From NCBI GenBank assembly GCA_024220505.1, contig JAKZZE010000031.1, positions 372,001 through 436,000 on the forward strand: a stretch of 64,000 bases of DNA, given 5' to 3'. Each line of letters opens with the position of its first letter. Positions within the stretch are counted from its first letter, which is position 1. A model generated the notes under the pieces. The model was given only the letters and a program-made list of their open reading frames with translations. It made no database searches and was not told the DNA's origin. Below are positions 57,066-64,000 of this stretch, piece after piece. The DNA comes from Rhizopus arrhizus (lineage: Eukaryota; Mucoromycota; Mucoromycetes; Mucorales; Rhizopodaceae). The position numbers were made by a program, and so were the translations under genes.

Positions 57066-59035
57066 TAGTACCAAAACCATCTGTACTACCATCACTACAC
57101 CCTCAACTATCCTCACCACCACAGCAGCTATATCCAAAAAATCAACAAACCACCAATTACTCAGTCCCATCAGACGGCATCCTTCCGGGTGGCCGCCTGA
57201 AACAATTTATACAACAATGGAAATCGATCACCAACCAACCATGGCCAATTTCAGTAATTCAACACGGTTACAAAATTCAATTTGCACGGCCACCGATACC
57301 ATGGAGGAACGCAAAGAAGACAACAACAGCCGAAGAGCAAATGCACATCAATTCAGCAGTGAAGAAGTTCTTGGATGGGGGCATGATCGAGATCTCACCA
57401 ACGCAGAACCGCAACTTTCTATCGAAATTTTTCACCCTTCAAGAGAAGACCAAACGCCGTCCAATCTTGGATTGCCAAAAATTAAACAGCTTCATTCAGG
57501 TCGAACACTTCAAAATGGAGGGAGTACCCGCACTGCGCGAATTGATAGAGAGAGACGACTTTATCTGCAAAATCGATCTGAAAGACGCTTACGTCGTAGT
57601 TCCTATTCATCCAGAGTCACAAGACTTCTTAAGCTTCGAAAACGAAGGCGTCGTTTATCGTTACAAGTCACTCGCCTTTGGACTAAGTATAGCACCAAGA
57701 ATCTTCTCCAAGATCATGAGATATGCAATCGAACCGTTAAGGAAAGCAGGAATACGAATTATCTATTACCTAGACGATCTTTGTTTGTTAGCAAAAACCA
57801 AACACGAAATGCACTCTCTAACACAAAAAGTGAGGACTCATTTGGAGGACTTAGGGTTCATCATAAATTATGCAAAAAGTATTTTAATCCCTTCAAAGAA
57901 ACAGGAATTCTTAGGCTTCGAATTCAACAGCAAGACGATGGTCATCTCCGTACCACAACTGAAAATAGTGAACTTACTGAAACGGGTCCGTCAATTGCTA
58001 AAAGCCCCCAAGAAATCATGTCGATGGATAGCGGGATTACTGGGGAAAATAACTTCAATGATACCAGCTATTGGGGAAGCTCTACTACACATTCGCTACT
58101 TACAACGGGATCTGGCGAGATCCCTCCAAGCATCACATCAGAATTGGGAAACAATTTGCAACTTATCTTATACCAGCCTAGAAGAACTTCATTGGTGGGA
58201 AACGTTTGTAACGCAAAAGAATGGCCTTCCAATCCAGACAATCACAGTATCTGCTCCACAAACAGTGATCCACGTCGATGCTTCGGACAGCGGATGGGGG
58301 ATCAGCTCGCCCCTAGTAACAGCCTCAGGATTTTGGAGACCGGAAGAGAAATTACAGTCAATAAACGTTCGAGAGTTGAAGACAATCCTTTTTGCACTCC
58401 AACAACACGCATCAAAATGCGAAAACTCCACCATCAAGATCTACTCGGACAATCGGACCGCCTTGAAATATACGACAAAGTCGGGTGGAACGACTTCAGT
58501 TTTTCTCCAAGAACTAGCAGTTCAAATCCAAGAATTATGCAACTACCACAGCATCAAAGTTATTTATCAACACATTCCAGGAGTTCTCAACACTCAAGCG
58601 GACAAACTGAGTCGAGTCAAACAACCATTTTACGAATCAGCCATTCCAAAACAGATGTTCAACACGATCCAACAGCAATGGGGCAGACTAAAGATAGATG
58701 CCTTTGCAGCGAGGCACAATTATCAACTACCAATTTATTGGACGCTAACCTCAGACCCAGCAGCAGCAGCAGTGGATGCAATGAAACAACATTGGCTCAA
58801 GAAGGGGATGTATGCTTACCCGCCTTGGAAGATGATACCACAAGTTCTAAAATTAATAAAACAGCAACGATTAACAAGAGTTGTACTAGTGACACCATGG
58901 TGGCCGAGCCAGTTCTGGTTCCCGATGATACTGAACATGAAACATTTGAATCCACCTATAATATGGAAGGTGAACAAGAAATGGAGTCTAGCCGCTTGGC
59001 TGTTATCAACCACAAAAGGCTACAAGATGGTCTAG
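56855..59035 (+). CDS. DIRS ORF2: reverse transcriptase, RNase H, Dam-like region
   Basis: Open frame of about 726 codons, -1 relative to ORF1. Domains: Pro/Gln-rich spacer, RT (RRPILDCQKLN, KIDLKDAYVVVPI, LAFGLSIAPRIFSK, active site YYLDD) and RNase H (VIHVDASDSGWG, NVRELKTILFAL, IYSDNRTAL, ending HIPGVLNTQADKLSR). A C-terminal segment, KIDAFAARHNYQLP...YAYPPWKMI...VTPWWPSQFWFP, resembles the Dam-like methyltransferase region that DIRS elements carry; its usual NPPY/DPPY motif reads YPPW, so methylation activity is doubtful. No upstream ATG is present. Confidence 0.92.
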   Translation, partial: SKLPRRFAAEISPQQQQLFRQRQRLEQQSRTWKGKKLPGRTRTWELQLQQQLPKQFSQQLYNSDRINQPLVVPKPSVLPSLHPQLSSPPQQLYPKNQQTTNYSVPSDGILPGGRLKQFIQQWKSITNQPWPISVIQHGYKIQFARPPIPWRNAKKTTTAEEQMHINSAVKKFLDGGMIEISPTQNRNFLSKFFTLQEKTKRRPILDCQKLNSFIQVEHFKMEGVPALRELIERDDFICKIDLKDAYVVVPIHPESQDFLSFENEGVVYRYKSLAFGLSIAPRIFSKIMRYAIEPLRKAGIRIIYYLDDLCLLAKTKHEMHSLTQKVRTHLEDLGFIINYAKSILIPSKKQEFLGFEFNSKTMVISVPQLKIVNLLKRVRQLLKAPKKSCRWIAGLLGKITSMIPAIGEALLHIRYLQRDLARSLQASHQNWETICNLSYTSLEELHWWETFVTQKNGLPIQTITVSAPQTVIHVDASDSGWGISSPLVTASGFWRPEEKLQSINVRELKTILFALQQHASKCENSTIKIYSDNRTALKYTTKSGGTTSVFLQELAVQIQELCNYHSIKVIYQHIPGVLNTQADKLSRVKQPFYESAIPKQMFNTIQQQWGRLKIDAFAARHNYQLPIYWTLTSDPAAAAVDAMKQHWLKKGMYAYPPWKMIPQVLKLIKQQRLTRVVLVTPWWPSQFWFPMILNMKHLNPPIIWKVNKKWSLAAWLLSTTKGYKMV
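56957..56963 (+). promoter_or_regulatory. Candidate -1 frameshift site, DIRS ORF1 to ORF2
   Basis: A AAA AAC in the ORF1 frame (GGA AAA AAC). The ORF2 frame is open from 56855 and overlaps ORF1 until 57065 in the -1 frame. ORF2 has no ATG before its RT core, so fusion by -1 slippage is the simplest route. Confidence 0.72.
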
Positions 59036-60144
59036 ACCAACATACAATCGATTATTTAAATTCCAAGATAAGGCAATCAACACAAAAAGCATACGATCAT
59101 GGATGGAACAATTGGGTAAAATGGTGTGAAACTCAACAACCTAGATGTGATCCAGTCGAATACAATCCACTCAATGTTCTACAGTTTTTACGACGTAACC
59201 AAAACTTTTCTAGCAATCACCTTAACACTTTACGTTCATCTATTGCTTCGGTTTTCTCAATTTTGTATCCTGACAAACAACAAATTGCGGAACAAATGGT
59301 GATCAAGGAATTTTTTGCAGCAAAACGTAAATCTGAGGTCAAGATTCCAACTGAACAACAATTGGTAACTTGGGATATCAACATTTTAGTCGAGTATGTC
59401 AAGAAGCAGTTATCACCCTCAGAAACGTTATCATTAGAACAGCTACAATTAAAAACGATTTTATTATTGTGTATGGCTACAATGTGGAGACCAAGGTCCG
59501 ACATCGGCAGACTACAACATCGAGACATTATTTTGAAAGAGGATGAAAATGGAATGACCATGCGAGTTCATGCAAGAACCCCGAAGGAAAGTCAAATAAA
59601 ATCAATTATTCTGGGACAAAACAAAGAGGAAGAATTATGCCCTGTACGAACAACCTCCAAATTTCTTTCCAAGACTGCCGAACTACGAAAAGACTTACCA
59701 GATGATCACACTCTTTTCCTGACGTATATTGATTCTTCTAAGGTATCGACCTCCGTAAGACCAACAACAGTAGCAAACTGGATAAAGACAGCAATGGAAG
59801 CCGCAGGGGTTGACACGAATGCATTTCCAGCACACTCAATACGCGCTGCCTCAAGTACCAAAGCTGTAGAATTGGGTCACAAAATTCAAGATGTCAAAAA
59901 ACACGCCAATTGGAGCCTGAACTCAAATACATTTGAAAAATACTATTATAAACCATCTTCACAGGCATCTTCTAGTACAGCAATCAGCAATTCAATTTTT
60001 TCTACGGAGAAGCGTATCACATTGGAAGTCGGAGTGGAGTCAACTGGGATTAGTTTAGGAACGACAACAAATACTAATGTTGACGAAACGAAGACTGAAA
60101 ATGTGATACATACCCCCCCTTGGTACAAAAGGTTCTTTCGCTGA
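58897..60144 (+). CDS. DIRS tyrosine recombinase
   Basis: 415 aa if started at the ATG at 58897 (accATGg); 58981 is an alternative. The frame overlaps the end of ORF2. The catalytic set of tyrosine recombinases is visible: Arg in MWRPRSDIGRL, HSIRAASS (HxxR), HANWSLNSNT and the Tyr in FEKYYYK. The last ~45 codons are encoded by the internal complementary region. It would integrate a circular cDNA by site-specific recombination. The frame stays open far upstream, through all of ORF2. Confidence 0.92.
   Translation: MVAEPVLVPDDTEHETFESTYNMEGEQEMESSRLAVINHKRLQDGLDQHTIDYLNSKIRQSTQKAYDHGWNNWVKWCETQQPRCDPVEYNPLNVLQFLRRNQNFSSNHLNTLRSSIASVFSILYPDKQQIAEQMVIKEFFAAKRKSEVKIPTEQQLVTWDINILVEYVKKQLSPSETLSLEQLQLKTILLLCMATMWRPRSDIGRLQHRDIILKEDENGMTMRVHARTPKESQIKSIILGQNKEEELCPVRTTSKFLSKTAELRKDLPDDHTLFLTYIDSSKVSTSVRPTTVANWIKTAMEAAGVDTNAFPAHSIRAASSTKAVELGHKIQDVKKHANWSLNSNTFEKYYYKPSSQASSSTAISNSIFSTEKRITLEVGVESTGISLGTTTNTNVDETKTENVIHTPPWYKRFFR
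60013..60111 (+). repeat. DIRS internal complementary region
   Basis: 60016-60070 is the reverse complement of the left outer end (GGAACGACAACAA is the complement of TTGTTGTCGTTCC). The following ATACTAATGTTGACG... is the reverse complement of the right outer end. The junction ACAACAA-AT-ACTAATG is the circle junction, as in the DIRS-1 replication model. Confidence 0.93.
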
Positions 60145-60240
60145 ACAATGTTTAGTTAATTATCATATATATTATCCATATGCTTATCCCTCCCTCAAAA
60201 AAAAAAAAAAAAAAAAAATTGAATTTATATTAGCTAGCTT

Positions 60241-60326
60241 GAAAGATATGAGGGAAAAAAGGGAAAAAGTTTATTATTATTATTATAAGGAAAATAAAGC
60301 GTGGCTCAGAGAGCATGTATCACATT
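60241..60326 (-). repeat. DIRS right inverted terminal repeat
   Basis: Reverse complement of 56122-56207, from GAAAGATATGAGGG to TGTATCACATT. It follows a ~23-nt A-run (about 60197-60219). Confidence 0.92.
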
Positions 60327-60844
60327 TTCAGTCTTCGTTTCGTCAACATTAGTATATATTTTTAACCTTTTGATATTTTTTTAACCTTTTGATATTTTTT
60401 TAACCTTTTGATATTTTTACATTTTGTAAAAATTGAACTTTATATTTTTGCCTATAAAAAGCCTAGCTTTTTATTCTTTTGATTTCACTTCACTTATCTT
60501 GACTTACTTTTCTTGACTTTACTTCTCTTAACAATATAAATATATTTTATCAATAAACCAGTATCTTTATCCCTGAATCTTTTGGTATAACACTCTTAAA
60601 ACACAAGCAAGACAAGTCCCTTGAAGCCAATTATCTTCATTGTAAATCCTTTTAATACTCTTATCAAGTTACCTGAATATAAAACAAGTCTGATCAACTT
60701 AACAAGATCTGGTGGTCACTTACAAGCGAACCTAATATCAATACTCTACCCAACTCTTATTTTTCTATCCATTTTCATCAACTTTACTCTATTTCAAAAC
60801 CATTAACTCTTACAAGCCATTGAAGCAACAACACTAAAATTACA

Positions 60845-61151
60845 TTATTTATTTATTCAACAACTTTTATTGTTATGGTGTCGTTGTTTTTGTTGTTGCA
60901 ACAAAGAAGAAGAAATAGAATCACGCAACTTTTATCTAAGTCGATGAACGAGCACTATCAAAATGAGAAAGGTCAAAAAAAAGTGAAAAAAAGAAAAAAG
61001 AAAAAAAAAAAGAAAAAAGAAAAAATTTAAATATTGTAAGATTAAGAATGAAAGTAATAACTCCGAAACTTTTTATTAAAGCTATCCAAGTAACCAACTT
61101 CACTTTTTTTTCAATAGCTTTAAGTTCTTTTCTTATAAACGGGTCTACCTT
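60845..61151 (-). repeat. Right inverted-repeat arm, outer part displaced by the retroelement
   Basis: Starts with the TTAT target duplication, then matches the reverse complement of 40363-40652 (for example ATTCAACAACTTTTATTG and GTTTATAAGAAAAGAAC in opposite orientation). A poly-A/G tract is longer here and one base differs near 61097. Ends at CGGGTCTACCTT beside an AT repeat. Confidence 0.9.
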
Positions 61152-61160
61152 ATATATATA

Positions 61161-61238
61161 TCTTCTTTTTTTTGATTTTGATCGATGTTGATTGTTTTAT
61201 AATTTTTTGATTTTTTTTCCCTCCTAGTGACCACTAAA
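61161..61238 (-). mobile_element. Internal fragment of a reverse-oriented Ty3 element with PBS-like site
   Basis: CCTCCTAGTGACCACTAAA (61220-61238) is, in reverse, an LTR-proximal primer-binding site differing from the intact PBS at two positions. The rest of the element is missing; the sequence stops at the inverted-repeat arm. Confidence 0.6.
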
Positions 61239-61691
61239 TGTTACTTTATTGGATGACTTGTAGGTTTGAGTGTTAATTGAATTAAGTTTGCTTGTAAAGC
61301 TTGATTGTAAGGTTGAGATTGCCTTATAAGTTGTTAATATATATAGAATTTAAGTGGATGCTTGTTAAGTAATGACCACCAGATCTTATATGTAAGATCA
61401 ATACGATGTTTCTTGATAAAATAATATAAAAAGAAAAATAAAATAAGAGATTAGGAACTTTTTATGAGTAAGTTAACCTGTTTTATTGAGTTAAGTATAT
61501 AAAAATATAAAAGAACTTGACTAATTTTTTTTTTTTTTTTTTTTTTTGACTTTTTTTCATTTTTCGACCTTTTTCGTTTTCTGACTTCTTTCGCTCTCTG
61601 ATTTCTTTCACTTTCTGACGATGTTCATCTGTTGACCTGACTAAAAATTATGTGGCACTTTATTTTTTCTTTTTCTTTTTCTTTTTTTACA
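61239..61691 (-). repeat. Reverse-oriented LTR
   Basis: TGTTAC...TTTACA, about 453 bp. It contains ACCACCAGATCTTATATG and 'gattaggaactttttatgag' in the order expected for the reverse complement of the 48.4-49.0 kb LTR family, but is diverged. It is bordered on the left by the PBS-like site and on the right, one base away, by a forward LTR. Confidence 0.7.
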
Positions 61692-61692
61692 G

Positions 61693-62310
61693 TGTTGTAA
61701 AACAATGCAGCAAACTTTGGCAGCCTTTGATTTTTTTCTCTCTTCATTCAAATCTAGAAAAATACAAACAAATACGTAAGAATATCCACAAAATCATCAA
61801 AAACAGCGTATTGTAACGTTGTTGGTGTAACTTTTGAGAAGGAGGGACATCAGTCCTAGGAGGAGCCTCAGTTCCTAAAGATAAACAAAAAAAAAGTTCA
61901 AAAATAGAAAAACACAAAAAAAAATCATAATCATATAAACATCCCCTTTATTACTTCACTTTGATATAATTTACTTTTAACATAACTTCAATTTTATTTT
62001 TATTTACAATAAGAAGAATATCTTCAAGGATCTACATATAAAACCTTTCTGATCTCTTACAAATACAACAAGCCAAGTCCTTTGAAGTCAAATTATCTTC
62101 ATTGTATCAACTTTATCTTCTCTTATCAAGAAAATTCTTTATTACTTTTTACTGTTTGATCTACAATACAAGATCTGGTAATCACTTACTACAAGCAAAC
62201 CAAATTTACCAATTTAAACACAAATCTTTATCAAATTATTTTATACTTTAAAGAAAAGTCAAATTATTTCTAAACTCTTAAGGCCATATAACAAACTAAA
62301 CAATACCTTT
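61693..62310 (+). repeat. Forward-oriented LTR-like sequence
   Basis: Begins TGTTGTAAAACAATGCAGCA, and contains CAAGTCCTTTGAAG, ATCTTCATTGTA and CAAGATCTGGTAATCACTTAC in LTR order. It is the inverted counterpart of 1-363. The right end is uncertain and no PBS is evident. Confidence 0.65.
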
Positions 62311-62649
62311 TAGTTGGGATCGCAGTTTGTCTGTTTAATTGTTGTGTACTAAGAGAGCCACAACGTTACGGTCCGAGTAGTAAATATATAGAATACAATT
62401 GCTGTTGATATCTAGTTTACATAGTCAAGATCGAAGTTGTTGTCGTGTTTGGTGTCTTTATTTATTATTTTATTATTGATCTCAGTCCAGCCTACGTCAG
62501 ACTATACACTTGATAGTCAGACGACATAATCCAGGGTTCATTCTAAATTATTAGTTCCTCTCCTTTTTCTTAATAAATAGTAGTTATTAGCTATTGACTT
62601 CTTACTGTTTTCATATTATAAGTACCAAATATCTCAAGCTGCTCAACCG
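62311..62649. other. Non-coding stretch after the LTR remnant
   Basis: No ORF or RNA gene recognised. It could be internal sequence of the decayed element or the upstream part of the pseudogene that follows. Confidence 0.35.
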
Positions 62650-63249
62650 AGCGTCTCTCTCATGTTGGAGAAATGGAGCTTATTGTGAACTTCCTTGATC
62701 CTATTCTCTCCTATCTGCCATCGTCCTGATAAAAACAAGCTCTTTGTTTGGCTTAATTGACAAGATGAAAATACTGCAGTATCAAAACCAGATGCGATCA
62801 TGATGGCAACACCGTAGAAGACATCCAATGTAACATTGGGGTGCGTTGAAGTCAAACCTGATGATTCCATGTCGAATCTTGAGTTGGCTTTTGTGGATTT
62901 AGTTCGTCTGGGCACCTTTGATCATACTCTTATGCTCAGAAAATCCAATAGAAAAGTATTTGTCGTCCAATGTATTGGATACGCTATAGTTTTTTACTTG
63001 GTGTCAGAACAAAATGGGTTCACAGTAATGGCAGACATTTTGAAAATCAATATTCTAAAAAATATTACAGAGATTAATGGCCTTTTACAGAAAGTTGATG
63101 ATTTAAAAAGAATGCTGTCATTGTATGTGTGTCAAATAGAGTCTAAATACAAAAATGCAAGACCATTGGAGGATGACCCAAGTTCAATGATGGAAAACGT
63201 CAATCCTAAACGTAGAAAACAAAGAGTTGCTTCCTTTTCATTGGTATAG
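62650..63249 (+). pseudogene. Decayed coding fragment, unidentified family
   Basis: A 137-codon frame (62836-63249, ending SFSLV-stop) contains NLELAFVDLVRLGTF, VVQCIGYAIVFYLVS and ILKINILKNITEINGLL. Upstream, protein-like segments continue in different frames: VNFLDPILSYLPSS near 62690, and DKNKLFVWLN plus SKPDAIMMATP near 62730-62815. They are broken by in-frame stops (62756, 62815) and a frame change. This pattern suggests a longer ancestral gene eroded by mutation. I do not recognise the family; a dispersed repeat-associated gene is possible. Confidence 0.5.
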
Positions 63250-64000
63250 TGTTTCTCCCTCCCCCAAACACACACATGTGAACGCACACATACGATTAAG
63301 AATAATTTATCATTAAATGACTCCCAAGGTGATACGCGGTTTTTACAACCAAATTGTCTGAGTTAGGTCAAAGAAAGTGTTTAAAAAGATAGTATAACAA
63401 CAAAGATAAAGAAATACTGGTAGAACTTGGTATCTCTTTATTAGGTTAATATATAACTAAGATTAAAATTCTACATGTAAAAAGTGAGAGTATTTATAGA
63501 CATGATACGAATAAAGAATTATGACAGATTTATAATCAATTTGACAGAATAGATGTTTACTGTTTTTAGTTATTCATTAGCCAGTTCCTAGCTTATATCG
63601 TCATTATGCTATTGGAATGGTTTCAGATAACTCTGGATATAGGACTATTTAAGGAGATGGTACGAATGAATATAAAGACCTTTAGTTCCGTGATTGGATA
63701 TCATTGCTAACAATAATATCTCAGTCAGGACAAATGTTTTCATGACTAATGATGATCCGGTAAGTAATCGTCATTCCCTATTCAACATGCTCATATTATG
63801 AATAAACTATATTACAACCATGTCATCTTATTTGACTATGTGAAGTTAATATGAATAAAGCTTAATATAAAAATCTAACCAAAGTATTTTATTGATCTGT
63901 GTTGGGAATAATGTTATAAATGATTCCAAGTTATGTCAACATACTATTTAGGATCATATCTGATTCCTTTTACTAAAATAAAGCGATTATAATCTTATGT
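63250..64000. other. Right-edge sequence with no supported gene
   Basis: AT-rich with a CA-rich stretch near 63270. No ORF, RNA gene or repeat shared with other parts of the window was found. Confidence 0.4.

Larger units (their letters stand above)
56075..60353 (+). mobile_element. Complete DIRS-type tyrosine-recombinase retrotransposon
   Basis: 4.28 kb with Gag-like, RT/RNase H and tyrosine recombinase ORFs. It has 86-bp inverted terminal repeats (56122-56207 and 60241-60326), unrelated outer ends (TTGTTGTCG... and ...ACATTAGT), and an internal complementary region at 60013-60111 that joins the complements of both outer ends. There is no target duplication beyond a shared AT, as expected of recombinase-mediated insertion of a circle. 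All ORFs are open, so the copy looks intact. Confidence 0.95.
48435..60844 (+). mobile_element. Near-intact Ty3/gypsy LTR retrotransposon, interrupted in its 3' LTR by a DIRS element
   Basis: 5' LTR 48435-49049, PBS 49052-49069, gag 49196-50443, PR-RT-RNase H 50428-53499, integrase 53768-55117, an extra ORF 55231-56001, and 3' LTR 55951-56074 plus 60356-60844. Without the DIRS insert the element is about 8.13 kb. It is flanked by TTAT on both sides (48431-48434 and 60845-60848), a 4-bp target duplication (TTATT is equally possible if the LTR starts one base later). The order protease-RT-RH-integrase fits Ty3/gypsy. The LTRs are almost identical, so insertion is recent. Confidence 0.95.
55951..60844 (+). 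repeat. 3' LTR of the Ty3/gypsy element, split by the DIRS insertion
   Basis: 55951-56074 matches 48435-48558, and 60356-60844 matches the rest of the 5' LTR. The break falls in U3 at CATTTG|AT|ATATTTTTAACC. U3 of the 3' LTR is the template for new copies, so this copy probably cannot produce normal progeny, which is inference. Confidence 0.93.

Noticed and set aside
56254..58896. Upstream part of the long recombinase frame as a single 1,296-aa protein
   Set aside because: It overlaps the clearly conserved RT/RNase H frame and shows no recognisable domain; only the part from 58897 was annotated.
40363..61151. Inverted arms as terminal repeats of a large DNA transposon (Polinton or MULE-like)
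   Set aside because: The interior holds ordinary host-type genes (OPA3 family) and no transposase, polymerase or capsid gene was found; kept as a possibility only for the arm itself.
62643..62915. 90-codon minus-strand ORF
   Set aside because: Shadow of the plus-strand pseudogene, without recognisable motif.

Overview
The window looks like nuclear DNA of an early-diverging filamentous fungus, most likely Mucoromycota. It is AT-rich, its genes are split by many short GT-AG introns (about 45-80 nt), and it carries Ty3/gypsy and DIRS retroelements. No species can be named from sequence alone.

Region 1 (1-21353): after a truncated, reverse-oriented LTR at the left edge, almost 21 kb is one minus-strand gene. 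Joining ten exons gives a continuous 6,714-codon frame. The predicted protein has about ten N-terminal QxW beta-trefoil (ricin-B-like) modules, a helical segment, two arrays of near-identical ~300-residue Thr/Val/Asp-rich repeats, and a C-terminal domain like an eroded HAD/haloacid dehalogenase. All nine introns are phase 1.

Region 2 (21354-38417): ordinary host genes. These are a secreted FKBP-type prolyl isomerase (+), a degenerate Nudix protein (+) tail-to-tail with a canonical diphosphoinositol-phosphate/Ap6A-type Nudix hydrolase (-), the ribosome-biogenesis GTPase NOG1 (-), a LIM-RhoGAP (+), and glucosidase II beta (-).

Region 3 (38418-61160): two nearly identical ~1.5 kb inverted-repeat arms, each with a tRNA-Ile(AAU) gene, flank about 5.3 kb that holds an OPA3-family gene and a signal-peptide/coiled-coil/TM gene. 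The right arm is split by a young Ty3/gypsy element of about 8.1 kb. It has a primer-binding site matching that tRNA-Ile over 18 nt, gag, PR-RT-RH by -1 frameshift, integrase in its own ORF, and an extra ORF. Its 3' LTR is in turn split by a complete 4.28 kb DIRS element (gag, RT/RH, tyrosine recombinase) with an internal complementary region. The unoccupied target is preserved in the 5' LTR.

Region 4 (61161-64000): LTR remnants, including a head-to-head pair, and a decayed coding fragment.

The nesting gives a relative order: arm duplication or homogenisation, then Ty3 insertion, then DIRS insertion. Exon boundaries come from reading splice sites and frame continuity. Family assignments come from motif recognition. 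No database search was run.
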